From the NCBI GenBank assembly GCA_964035575.1, contig OZ037866.1:372001-436000 (forward strand): DNA of 64,000 bases, written 5' to 3'. The DNA comes from Rhynchopus sp. YZ270_cl-10 (Eukaryota; Euglenozoa; Diplonemea; Diplonemida; Diplonemidae). This document shows, in pieces, positions 55,241-64,000 of the stretch. The stretch's first letter is position 1. Every line of letters begins with the position of its first letter. The translations under genes were made by a program, and so were the position numbers. Under the pieces are notes generated by a model. The model was given only the letters and a program-made list of their open reading frames with translations. It was not told the DNA's origin and ran no database searches.

Positions 55241-55888
55241 TTACTTCTTCGAGTATCCAAGGCCAAGCTCTGGGTACTGCGGGGGGTCGGACTCCTCGCC
55301 TGAGACAGTGAGGGGGTCGAGGTGGATTCTGTAGGGCTGTCCCATCCACATGGCACGCCCTGTGTGGTCCTCCACGCTGTGGTTGGTGAGGGGGTGGAAG
55401 AGAATGGAGAGCTCGCCACGCTGCTGCATGAAGAACGACATGGCCTCGTTCAGGTACTCCTTGGGCACCCAGGTTTCGAAGGAGCCAACTGGGTGGGGTC
55501 CACGTGGCGCCATGTTGACGGGGGGGATGTCGGTCATGTTGATGCCCGGCAGAATCGCGTCGGTGATGCCGTCACACACAGCAACCATGCGTCCCGCAGA
55601 GACGTGGTCAATAATAGAGGTGCGAATGCGCTTCGCAACAGCGCATTCATCACCGCAAGGATCCCCCACAGTGGGCCCGTTCAAATGGAAGTATGTGTGG
55701 AAGTGGAACTCCTTAATCTCGCCAATTCCCTGGGTCTCCTCGTTCCAGTCGCCGCACTCAGAGCGTTCGATGACGTTCTTCACAGAGTGGGTGGTGACGT
55801 AACGGCTTCCACCGTGGGTCGGGTCGTCAGCTGGGGACAGTGCGACAGCGGCAGCGCTGAAGCAGGCGAAGACGGCGGATTTCATCAT
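55241..55888 (-). CDS. DOPA 4,5-dioxygenase-family protein, secreted
   Basis: The protein has 215 residues if it starts at MMKSAVFACF, which gives a clean signal peptide (AVFACFSAAAVALS); an upstream in-frame Met at 55927 would add 13 residues and spoil it. The body carries the family's conserved histidines: FHFHTYFHLNG (about 61-71), LSILFHPLTNHSVEDHTG and AMWMGQPYRIHLDPL. In fungi and plants this small fold cleaves DOPA or related catechols in an extradiol manner, but many members have no known substrate. Eukaryotic secretion plus a C-terminal DPPQYPELG tail is as far as the sequence goes. It ends about 270 nt before the vicinity of the nested transposon and is followed upstream by the amidohydrolase gene. 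Confidence 0.78.
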   Translation of the reverse strand: MMKSAVFACFSAAAVALSPADDPTHGGSRYVTTHSVKNVIERSECGDWNEETQGIGEIKEFHFHTYFHLNGPTVGDPCGDECAVAKRIRTSIIDHVSAGRMVAVCDGITDAILPGINMTDIPPVNMAPRGPHPVGSFETWVPKEYLNEAMSFFMQQRGELSILFHPLTNHSVEDHTGRAMWMGQPYRIHLDPLTVSGEESDPPQYPELGLGYSKK

Positions 55889-56039
55889 ATTTATGTTTGA
55901 GGTCTGGAGAACATAGATTGGGTACAAAAGGAAAAGGAAAATGATCTAAAAAATGACAAAATTTTGAGAATTTTTTTTTTTTCCTTTTTTTTCCTTTTCT
56001 TTTAGAATCCACACACATCAAAACACCCCCTTCCAAAAC

Positions 56040-57512
56040 CTACTGACAATCATAATGAACTTTGTCCTTTTCGAACACCCTACCATACAATGCAGCACTT
56101 GACACAAGCTGCGTCGATGTCAAATCCTTTAAACGAAGCGACTTTTTTGTTTCACTGTGCACTTCCACATTGTACTGCCCCTCCATCGGCGGGACTGCAG
56201 AATCCGCTGGACCTTTCTCCGTTAGCACGATGTTCGGGAGCATCAGAGCTTGCGCGACACTTGGTGCATCAATAGTAAGGTTCACACTGTGAAGCCCAAA
56301 CTCTGCAGGCCTGGTGTACTCCAACACCCTATTCGGCAGGTAGTACACCCCACAGGCAACAATACCCCACACAGCACCTCCCCCAGCGTCAACCCCGTCG
56401 CCCATACCGAGCATGTATCCGGACGCATTGCCTTCGTATTGAGCACTGCAACAGAAGCTTCCGTTGCAGTGATCATAACGTCCTGAGTCGGGAAGAACAT
56501 AGAAACTCCAGGATGATTCGTCTTCAGGAAGGTTGGTGAGGTCGGTTCCGATGTTGTGGTGTTTGCTGTAAAAATCGAGAGTATCTTTGTTTGGAGATGC
56601 GTACGGCATGTCGGCGAGAATTAAAGCCGCATTTCCGGTTTCATTCTCCCCGGTTTTATAGTAGGAGGTGCGTACTGCACCGCTGTTTATCATAGCGGAG
56701 CCGGACATTGTGAGACGGCGGTGGTTGTTGAAGACAGCGTTGACGCTGTGAGCGTGGGACCATCCCATGATAAACCCGATTGCTTCAGTTTGCGGCATTT
56801 CGTTGGACCATGCGATGGGTGCAAGAAAATCGGTTGCTCCATCAGCAAGCAGCGCTGACGTAGGGAATTTGTACACAAAATCCGCGCAAACGAAGAGGCC
56901 AAACCTAATAGGGTGTGTTTTGGACAATGCGAAGCTCTTCACTTCACTGCACATCTCCTTTGTGGGGACATCGAAGGCGGGTTCATGATACAAATTGAAT
57001 TTCCGACTCCTCATCGCGATTGCCCCATGCTTATCAAAACAGACGGCAGTATTGTACATATTGTGCCCCATTTCGTTTGGTCTTTTTTCCGCCAAATCTA
57101 CGACAATAGCAATGTTACCATTCTTCGCAGCGCAACTCAATGAGGTGAGGTGTTCATGTTGCTTTGCATGGCTGCTTCCACAGAGAGTCGTCTGTAATAT
57201 GTCATCGGGTACCTCAATAAGGTACGGTACCCAGTCCTCCTGCGTTTTGTTGGTATGAAACCCGGTCAAACCGTATTCAGGCATGAGAAACACATCGGCA
57301 CCCCGTTTTGCCGCTGCAGCGGCATGGGTGGTGGCTTCCTTCACATTATACCTTAAAGTCTCTTCGGGTGTATCCTTCACAACGGCAGAGTACTCAGCGA
57401 TGTACGACGCCGTGTATGCAACCGCGGATTCACTCTCTGAGAGAAGCGGTACCGTCACTGCTTGGCAAAGAGATGCGAATGATAGGATGCACAATGCTAA
57501 TGAAAGGTGCAT
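56040..57512 (-). CDS. Biotinidase/vanin-type amidohydrolase, secreted
   Basis: The protein has 490 residues and a signal peptide (SLALCILSFASLCQA). It belongs to the nitrilase superfamily, biotinidase/pantetheinase branch. The catalytic triad is visible: E79 in FLMPEYGLTG, K171 in RSRKFNLYHEPAFD, and C209 in FGLFVCADFVYKFP. The FLAPIAWSNEMP stretch after the cysteine and the C-terminal beta-rich domain (ending EKDKVHYDCQ) match the layout and length of animal vanins and biotinidase (about 500 residues). Such enzymes hydrolyse amides of biotin or pantetheine outside the cell or in vesicles. Which of the two substrates is used cannot be told. It is intronless and transcribed in the same direction as 55241-55888, 151 bp away. 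Confidence 0.88.
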   Translation of the reverse strand: MHLSLALCILSFASLCQAVTVPLLSESESAVAYTASYIAEYSAVVKDTPEETLRYNVKEATTHAAAAAKRGADVFLMPEYGLTGFHTNKTQEDWVPYLIEVPDDILQTTLCGSSHAKQHEHLTSLSCAAKNGNIAIVVDLAEKRPNEMGHNMYNTAVCFDKHGAIAMRSRKFNLYHEPAFDVPTKEMCSEVKSFALSKTHPIRFGLFVCADFVYKFPTSALLADGATDFLAPIAWSNEMPQTEAIGFIMGWSHAHSVNAVFNNHRRLTMSGSAMINSGAVRTSYYKTGENETGNAALILADMPYASPNKDTLDFYSKHHNIGTDLTNLPEDESSWSFYVLPDSGRYDHCNGSFCCSAQYEGNASGYMLGMGDGVDAGGGAVWGIVACGVYYLPNRVLEYTRPAEFGLHSVNLTIDAPSVAQALMLPNIVLTEKGPADSAVPPMEGQYNVEVHSETKKSLRLKDLTSTQLVSSAALYGRVFEKDKVHYDCQ

Positions 57513-57919
57513 ATTGTAGAGAATATGTGGTTGGGGAAAGAAGAAAGGGATATATTGAGTGGAAAATAATGTTTAAAAAGTTCAAATAAGAATGACAGGA
57601 ACAAACAGAATGGGTTTTTGAAAAGTGCAATAAAAGAGAGAGAGAGAGAGAATGGCAAAATATGCGTTTTGTTCTGATGGGGGCGAGGGTGGAGGGTGGA
57701 GGGAGGGGGGGGAAAGTGTAAAGTTATATAAAGGGGCCTTTTTTTGAAACAGCTCGCGTTGCGATTCTCTTTTTTTTTCTTCGGCGAATTGAAATCAATT
57801 TGATAGAAAACCAGACCGCCCTCAGCCTCTCTGTCTTTCCGCATGCACTATGCTTGGCAGGGGAGTCGGGTGGTATCAGGTACCCAGGGAAACCACTTTT
57901 TCTCGCCATCGTTGCAACA

Positions 57920-58057
57920 AAAGTTTCACTTGTCGTTCCCTCACCCCCCTTCTTGTAGTTGTTTGATGCGTTGACGCTTCCACACACACACTAAAAATCA
58001 CCTGTTGGTTGGTGGTGTTGCGGAGCACGGTTGGGTGAGTGAACGACGTGACACTTT
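57920..58057. repeat. Foldback (MITE-like) element, copy 2
   Basis: This 138-bp copy has the same imperfect terminal inverted repeats as 26187-26320, with a small CA expansion inside. Similarity continues about 25 bp past the right end (CTCACAAAGTAGTGTGCG), so the true element may be slightly longer than the inverted repeats suggest. Confidence 0.75.
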
Positions 58058-58741
58058 CCGCTCACAAAGTAGTGTGCGTAAAAAAAGGCTTTTCCCCCGG
58101 ATTTCGGACCCCACGGTTTTATTGTTACTTTGTAACAATAAATGAAAAAATGAGCCTTCCCACAGACTGATTGAACAGGAAGAAGAAAAAATAAAAATAA
58201 ACAACGTCAGCTCTTTGTTTTGACGTAGCTAGAACAGAACTGATGACACAACAAAATAGAATCTGACTTCAGGATATGACAAGTGAACAAAAAGAAAACA
58301 AAAAAAACAGCTTTTTTTTCGTTTATCGCTCTGCAAATGCAATTGTGTCTTTCGCTGTATGAGTGATAAAACAAATACTGAATAAAAAAAAAAAACAATT
58401 TTGCAGGCACCTTCCGTCAATTATATGTCCTCTTAAAAATAATAAAAAAGGGGATGAACCTAAGCCTCTCTGTGCTTGGCCACCTTAAAAAGAAAGCCTT
58501 GAGAGCGCTAGAAATAAATGCTCCAGGGGGACACCCCCACAGTCGTGCAGAAGGCGTCAGGCTGGGGATTGCATAATGCCACATATAGAGGGTATATTGA
58601 TGAAATACAATTATATTTCATGTAGGGGAATGTCTCAAAGAGATTCTTGCTGCATCTGTTGTCACCTAAAAAAACAGGGAAAGACGAGAGCAGCAGAAAC
58701 CCCTCTGATCCTCATTTAAAAAAAAATGTTTCATATACTAA

Positions 58742-58786
58742 CTATTCTACTGAATAGAAGGTATAATAGGGTGCACTAAATGTACC
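58742..58786 (+). repeat. 45-bp dispersed repeat, copy 2
   Basis: This is identical by eye to 45006-45050 and also in plus orientation. Confidence 0.8.
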
Positions 58787-59213
58787 AAAAAAAAAAAATA
58801 AATAAATAAATCAAAGAATGCCTACTACTTTAACAAAATAGTAAGTACTAAAAGGTGTAACCTGTACTCCCCTTTTAAAAAAAGAGAAAAAAAAAACCTT
58901 ACATTTGTGCCCTGTGTTGTGCATACGAACACACACACACACACATTATTTTCCAAAGCAAAGCTTTGAAAATAAACATGGCCCAGCGTTTTACCACGCA
59001 CACCATGTGCTGGGAAGGAATAAGGTTGGACACACAATAGACACTAAAAGAACACGCTACACATATGAAACACGTGTAGAACTGTTCTCGTGATTATGTA
59101 CACCCCGAGAGGGGGAGGGAGGGGGGAGGGGGGAAAGGGGGGGGAAAAAATTGAAAGATAAATATTGGGGCTCATGGAAGCAGAGCCATATCTTACAAAA
59201 AAAAAGTTTCTTT

Positions 59214-59266
59214 TTTTGAAAACTTGGTTGTATTAGTGTAGCCACCCTAGAGTGTGCTCCACTATA
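59214..59266 (-). repeat. R1 short repeat, variant subfamily, copy 5
   Basis: This copy has the same variant middle as 28839-28888 and the same orientation as all other R1 copies, with an A-run at its minus-strand 3' end. Confidence 0.65.
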
Positions 59267-59532
59267 TTTTTTTTTTGGAAAAATTGCTATTTATTTTTTT
59301 TGGCAGTATTCCTTTGCACTTCACTACATCGTTCGTTCAAAAAAAAAGAGATGGGGAGAAAGATGACATTAAGCCTCGCTGCTTTGTCATACAAGCTTTA
59401 AAACATTGTAAAGAAAAAGAGAATTCGGATGAACGGGCCTTACACATGTGGACCTGAAAAAAGAAAAAACAAATAAAAGTTAAACCTGATCAGATGCTTT
59501 TGAGAATAATAATAAAAACTACACAAACATGA

Positions 59533-59567
<35 letters not shown>

Positions 59568-59802
59568 ACATACATAAGGTGACAATGCCAAGTAAGAGCT
59601 TCATTGAGTACTCACCTCTGAACAAAAACGAAAACAAAACAAAAAAAAAAGAAGTTGGAAGTGCAAACGCCTCGCCGCACATCAGCGGACGCAGGGACTG
59701 GTTCTCCGCCGGGTGATCGAACCCCCAGAGAGCACTTCATTGGCATGCACGGGAGATTGTATACGAGGTACATAATTATTACACATCAACAAAAAAAAGA
59801 AA

Positions 59803-59913
59803 GTTGACTTGAAATACAACAGCCTGCTCATGATAGTGTACCTTAATACAATGACCGGCTGTACCGGGGGTGGACACCCCACCATACAGTCCTACAATCC
59901 ATTTCGTGTTTAA
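59803..59913 (+). repeat. R2 repeat, copy 4
   Basis: This slightly shortened R2 copy is followed by an R3-like piece at about 59926 that contains a (CA)n expansion. Confidence 0.65.
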
Positions 59914-60456
59914 AGCTTAAAGAAAACTTGGAAGATGGATGAGTCTCTCGTGCACACACACACACACAGACACATCTAAAAAGAAGGCTTTGATAGTGAA
60001 AACACCCCTGCAGGCGCTTGGTACATAAACAATAAGCTCCTGACAACCCTATTTTGCACCCTCAATATGACATTGTACTGAAAGACCGCTCGCATCTCGC
60101 TTGTCCTGAACAAGACAATTAAAGAGTCTCAGTACAACTCAATTTGTAAAATTTTAGAATTTACACTTTTATAATGAGAAGTTGAAATGGTCTTCACGGA
60201 AGACATGTTTTCAAAAAAAAAAAAAGACAAAAAAAAAAAAAAAGAACGAAGAGAAAAAAGTTGGTGAAAATGAACTTAAGCCTCTCTGTGTTGGTCAGGG
60301 ATTACTCAGTTCCCCCCAAAATAAAAAAGTACATGTGGATTTTATCAATACGAAAAAAAAAGAAGAAAAAAACACCAGCCAGAAACACATGGTACAAAAG
60401 CATGCGACATTTTGTTGGCTGCGTGTCTTTACTCCCTCCCCCACTCGTTTTATCTT

Positions 60457-60509
60457 ATTTGAAAACTTGGTTGTTTTAGTGTAGACACCCGAAGATGAAC
60501 TCCACTATA
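60457..60509 (-). repeat. R1 short repeat, copy 6
   Basis: This copy belongs to the main R1 subfamily (GACACCCGAAGATGAACTCC on the plus strand), in the common orientation. Unlike the others, its A-tail is nearly absent. Confidence 0.6.
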
Positions 60510-60702
60510 CTACACGCTTTATTTTTTTTTTTGCCCACATTTTTTTTTTAAATCATTGAAAAATCTGTATCACAAACTTGGGATTTTTGGGTAAAAAAGG
60601 GGGGTTAAAAACAACCCACACCCTTTTGTTCCATACAGCTCCCTAAAAACACTGCAGGCAATCCTCTTCACGGGATCATACATTAGGTAGAACCTGAAAC
60701 CT

Positions 60703-61554
60703 TCAGTTCCTTGACTTGAAGTTGATGATGAACGGGGCGTACCTCGACAGGAAAGGGTCGTCAATCACTTTGCATCTTCCAATCTTTGTGACTCCTTTTG
60801 CCCCTTTTCCTTCCCCATCGTCGTGGAGGCCACATTCACGTTTCAGCCCTTTGAAACGTGTGTCCTCCGGGCGCATTCCTGGGAGAAGCTTGGTTGTGGT
60901 GTGCCAGTCTCCAAGACTGACGTAGCCTTCGTACTTAAGAGGGTGGTAGGGCATTTTGTGCTTCGCTAAGTAAGCATCGACTGTTGCGTCGTCCCAGTCG
61001 ATGATAGGCAGCATCTTGAAAACACCGGTTTTGTCAATGGAAAGGACCGGCCGGTATGACCTGGTGCTGCTCTGTCCACGGCGGAGACCTGCAAACCAGG
61101 TGCCCACCTTGAGCTCCTTGAGCGCACGCCGCATGGGCTCGGTTTTGTTGAGTTCGTTGTACTGCGTGATGCCGTCTGCGCCTTGGTCCCAAAGCTTGCC
61201 GTAGCGTGCCTCCTGCCAGGCAGGGCTTTCCTTCGCAGTGAAGACTTTAAGGTTGAGATTCAACCTGCGTGTCAGTTCGTCAATGAAACGGTATGTCTCT
61301 GGAAACAGATAGCCAGTGTCTGTCAAGACTACGGGCATGTCGGGCCGCGCAGCGGTGCACAAATGAAGCATCACTGCGGACTGAATTCCAAAGCTCGATG
61401 AAACAGTGAACTCCCCCTGGCTCTCCAGGTTTGCAAGTGCCCATTTAACCCTTTCCAGCGCATCCATCTTCTCCAACTCAAGATTAACGGCCTTCAACGC
61501 CTCATCGCGCTCCTCTTTGGTCATCGCAAGCAACGCTTTCAATTGAATTTCCAT
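60703..61554 (-). CDS. Phosphoadenylyl-sulfate (PAPS) reductase, CysH type
   Basis: The protein has 283 residues if it starts at [10 protein letters not shown]; an in-frame extension to 61689 reads as leader sequence and is unlike the family. It reduces PAPS to sulfite with thioredoxin in assimilatory sulfate reduction. Visible features are the nucleotide-binding loop [10 protein letters not shown] (52-61), [12 protein letters not shown], the substrate-binding Arg-rich [14 protein letters not shown] (156-169), [13 protein letters not shown], and the catalytic ECGLH (C241). The Cys-Cys pairs that bind an iron-sulfur cluster in APS-type reductases are absent ([10 protein letters not shown] stands there), which argues for PAPS as substrate. 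Resemblance to enterobacterial CysH is striking ([25 protein letters not shown]). The 40 residues after ECGLH are an extension. Confidence 0.93.
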   Translation of the reverse strand: MEIQLKALLAMTKEERDEALKAVNLELEKMDALERVKWALANLESQGEFTVSSSFGIQSAVMLHLCTAARPDMPVVLTDTGYLFPETYRFIDELTRRLNLNLKVFTAKESPAWQEARYGKLWDQGADGITQYNELNKTEPMRRALKELKVGTWFAGLRRGQSSTRSYRPVLSIDKTGVFKMLPIIDWDDATVDAYLAKHKMPYHPLKYEGYVSLGDWHTTTKLLPGMRPEDTRFKGLKRECGLHDDGEGKGAKGVTKIGRCKVIDDPFLSRYAPFIINFKSRN

Positions 61555-62706
61555 TTTAATTATTTTTTTTTTGTGTATTGATTGATGGCTGAGGGTTGCA
61601 TGGAGGGTGATAGGGAGAGAGGAGGGGGTAGAGTACAGGACAAATAATGCTGTTATTTGGAAACCATTTTTGCTCCTTTCTGGCTGCAAAAGATATCTTC
61701 CTTTTTTTTTTTTGAAGCTTTTTTAGAAATTACTTTATCTGGCATTTTTTTTTGTAGGAACAAAAAAATAGGAGGGGGGTAAAGACAGATCTAGAGGGGA
61801 AAGTAACAGCATGGAAATGCTGTTTGTCTTTCCCTGGGCTGCACGGAAATATCCTTTTATACAGGCACACCCCATCCTGAGTGTGGCAAGACGGCGGGTT
61901 AACGTTAACCCCCTTGGTCTGGGTCTGACCCAAAGAAACCAATCAAACGCTGTAAAGCAAACCCGCAAAGTTTAACATCCGGGGCCAAAAAAAAATCCTC
62001 TTGGTTATTTGAGGGGGAAAAAAAAAACTAGACAATATCATCCGCCAAACTGATCTTGATAACAATAATAAAATAACAGTCTGTTTTCGTTGAACGCAAG
62101 CTGTTATACACCAATCTGAACGTTGGCTTTTCGTTGTATAGATTCTTAATACACTAAAACTCATTCCTCGTCAAGAACCTTGCTGTGTATGTTATCAAGG
62201 CTAGCTAGTAAAATGCTCCGTCAAAAGACGGTGGCCACTTCGCACAGGACGACGCAGTACAGTGAACAACACAACCTGCCTGGGGGGGACAAGAAAAATG
62301 GTTCCGTATCTTTGGAACTACCCCCCCATGCTTTCATACACCAAGCAGGCGCTACACACACTCGTCCCCTCCGCGCTTTTCCCAAGAAACTTCATTAGCT
62401 CTGTATCAGGGGGTAATAGATAGAACAAATTCATACACTTTCAAATAAAATTTGAAAGCATTAGGGAAGTGTATAAAAAACAACAACAACCCATCGGAGG
62501 GTACTCAAAATTCCCGTTTTTCCCTTTGTCTTTGCCATTTATTTTTCAAACCGACTGACGTACGATGCCAGCCATCCGGATGAAAGCACAAATACCCTAC
62601 CCGAAAAGGTGGAAAAAAAATGCGACAATAAGAGCCAGATTACGGTTTTAAAATAAAAACAAAATGGTTCTCTGATATTGATGGACGTGAGTATAGATCT
62701 TTATAC
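61555..62706. other. Spacer between PAPS reductase and WD-repeat gene
   Basis: I see no gene. The stretch has A/T runs and, at 62551-62592, part of the dispersed repeat also found at 5172 and 29795. Confidence 0.5.
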
Positions 62707-64000
62707 CTACTGGAAGATCAGTTTTATAGTACTCAATGTCGGCCAAAGCCTTTGTAGCTGTCTTTATTTTTGATAAATTGTTAGAGTAGTGTAGTTGTAT
62801 CGGCTTGTGTTGCCACAGTTGTGCAAATATCCAGTTCTTTTTGGAACAAATAACATACCTGTGACTCGAACTCGACATAGTACACATTACCCCACAGGTC
62901 CCCGATGGCGACACGCGACTTCGATTCGCAGCAACAGCTTGCCGGTGCGCGGAGGTACTTCACATCCACCTCTTCCCCTGAGGCTGCATCAATAAAATTC
63001 ACCTGTTTAAAGAAAGAAACATAAAACCTAAGCCTCGCGTTATGTACCGTGTTACCCCAATGTACGTTGGCTGTAAATGGGTATACGCGTATAGCGTTTG
63101 GGTGGTTTTTTGGCCCATACCCGGATGTGTGTGGTGGGAAACACGATTCCGGGGTGTTAGAACCATGTGTGCGTCATACAGGGTAGTGCACACATCGTAT
63201 TTTGCGTGTAGCGCATATAGGATTATTTGGGTCAGAGTTATTTGGGTCCCCTTTACTATCACGGGATAGCAGCCACGACTCTTTCACAGGATCCGAAAGC
63301 AAAAAGGGGGGCCTTGCTTTGAGCAGAGCTGTGCTACTTCAAGAAACCGGAGAACTAAGTTACGCAGCTAGGATCAGGCATACTCCCCCCACAGACCTCT
63401 TCCAAAATGCAATTTAGAGTAAATTTTTTTTTGGCATTTCGCTTATTTGTTTTCTTAAATAACACCGTCCCCCCTCATACCTCTTTCTTCATGCCGCACA
63501 CGACTATAAGACCTTTTGATATTCCTTTGATGAGGCTGTAACGTCTGCGGTTCGTCCCAGGTGCTTGGTGCATGTGGACGTATGCGGGTGGTGAGTAGAG
63601 GTGTTGTAGGAGGTCGTGGAGAAGCTCCGACTGCGAAGAGGTTCTCGACTTCGCTGCCTCGTCCTCTGGCTCTTCGCTACCCTCGTCTGCTGCGGGGGGG
63701 TCGTGGAGCTGAAGCTCGCCACCCACATTCCTTGTCCATTTGGGAAAGATTTTGTACTCGCCGTTCCATGGATCCCACCTCTCGGCATCCAACTCACCTC
63801 CCTCCGCAGCGCCAATGTCTGGGAAGGTCCACGCCCGCAGGTGTTTGTCGTCCGCAGTGCACAGTGTATGACTGTTCATGGTGTAGCTTTTGTCCTCGCC
63901 GGCGAGGCCTGCAGCCACCATCTCCACTGTGTTGACAAAGAAGATCTTCGAGAGCGGGAAGTGGTGTCCAACGATCATCCGGAGCACCTCCCCGCCGTGG
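62707..64000 (-). CDS. WD-repeat protein, 3' end (partial at window edge)
   Basis: The frame is open to the right edge of the window, so the gene starts beyond it. Exons: 64000-63481, 63002-62859 and, if the last intron is right, just the stop codon at 62709-62707. Donors are GTATGA and GTATGT; acceptors are AAACAG and TTCCAG. WD-type beta-propeller blades are visible: TMNSHTLCTADDKHLRAWTF, then an acidic loop with SEEPEDEAAKSR, then LIKGISKGLIVVCG, and finally SRVAIGDLWGNVYYVEF, which resembles the closing strand of the last blade in large NACHT-WD40 and similar proteins. The function cannot be inferred from this part. Confidence 0.6.

Larger units (their letters stand above)
57513..60702. 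other. Spacer with many repeats
   Basis: No gene is supported. The stretch contains a (GA)n tract (about 57640), the second foldback element (57920-58057), a 45-bp repeat (58742-58786), R1 copies (59214, 60457), an R2 copy (59803), R3-like pieces, and a run of about 37 A residues at 59532-59568. Confidence 0.55.

Noticed and set aside
61555-61689. N-terminal extension of the PAPS reductase as a targeting peptide
   Set aside because: It runs through an A/T-rich leader directly before a well-placed Met and lacks the composition of a convincing transit peptide, though it cannot be excluded.

Overview
The window is nuclear DNA from a protist and shows no prokaryotic organisation. Protein-coding stretches are GC-rich, while the spacers are AT-rich and full of homopolymer runs. 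Spliceosomal introns are few, with donors of the form GTAT. My best guess is a euglenozoan, more likely a diplonemid-like flagellate than a kinetoplastid (inference). The clues are: (i) a fragment of small-subunit rRNA at 14556-14669 with the CAGCACCCGCGG variant of the 530-loop, which I associate with Euglenozoa, but with the ordinary AAAAAGCTCGTAGTTGGAT motif instead of the kinetoplastid one; (ii) a retroelement with the Gag, tyrosine recombinase, RT-RNase H order known from the VIPER group; (iii) every supported gene lies on the minus strand, as in directional gene clusters; (iv) ordinary cis-introns are present.

Layout. 1-6539 holds no gene, only interspersed short repeats. 6540-11262 is a tyrosine-recombinase retroelement with split direct repeats. 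11583-12143 is the 3' exon of a WW-domain protein. 12144-15971 holds two tandem-repeat arrays and the rRNA fragment. 15972-22595, 29042-36585 and 36751-43799 are three paralogous giant receptor-like kinase genes of about 2,130-2,180 residues. Two ubiquitin-like/leucine-rich-repeat fusion genes lie at 23024-24010 and 26450-27439. 45835-52614 is a soluble-adenylyl-cyclase-like gene. 53760-55062 is one DNA transposon nested inside another. Then come a DOPA-dioxygenase-family gene (55241-55888), a biotinidase/vanin-type amidohydrolase (56040-57512), a PAPS reductase (60703-61554) and the 3' end of a WD-repeat gene (62707 to the window edge).

Functional picture. The unusual content is signalling. 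The three kinases share a plan of signal peptide, large beta-rich ectodomain, polytopic membrane block, MAPKKK-type kinase and acidic tail. Blocks that are almost identical in DNA alternate with blocks that are hardly alignable, so the family looks like a mosaic receptor repertoire kept alike by gene conversion while its sensing and coupling parts diversify. A cyclase with an NTPase module sits beside them. The other genes are metabolic (sulfate assimilation, nitrilase-type hydrolysis, a dioxygenase) and look like independent neighbours. Intron length varies from 40 to 626 nt at identical positions, and the long introns carry the same short repeats as the spacers. Exon boundaries were read by eye from splice motifs and reading frame, not from transcripts.
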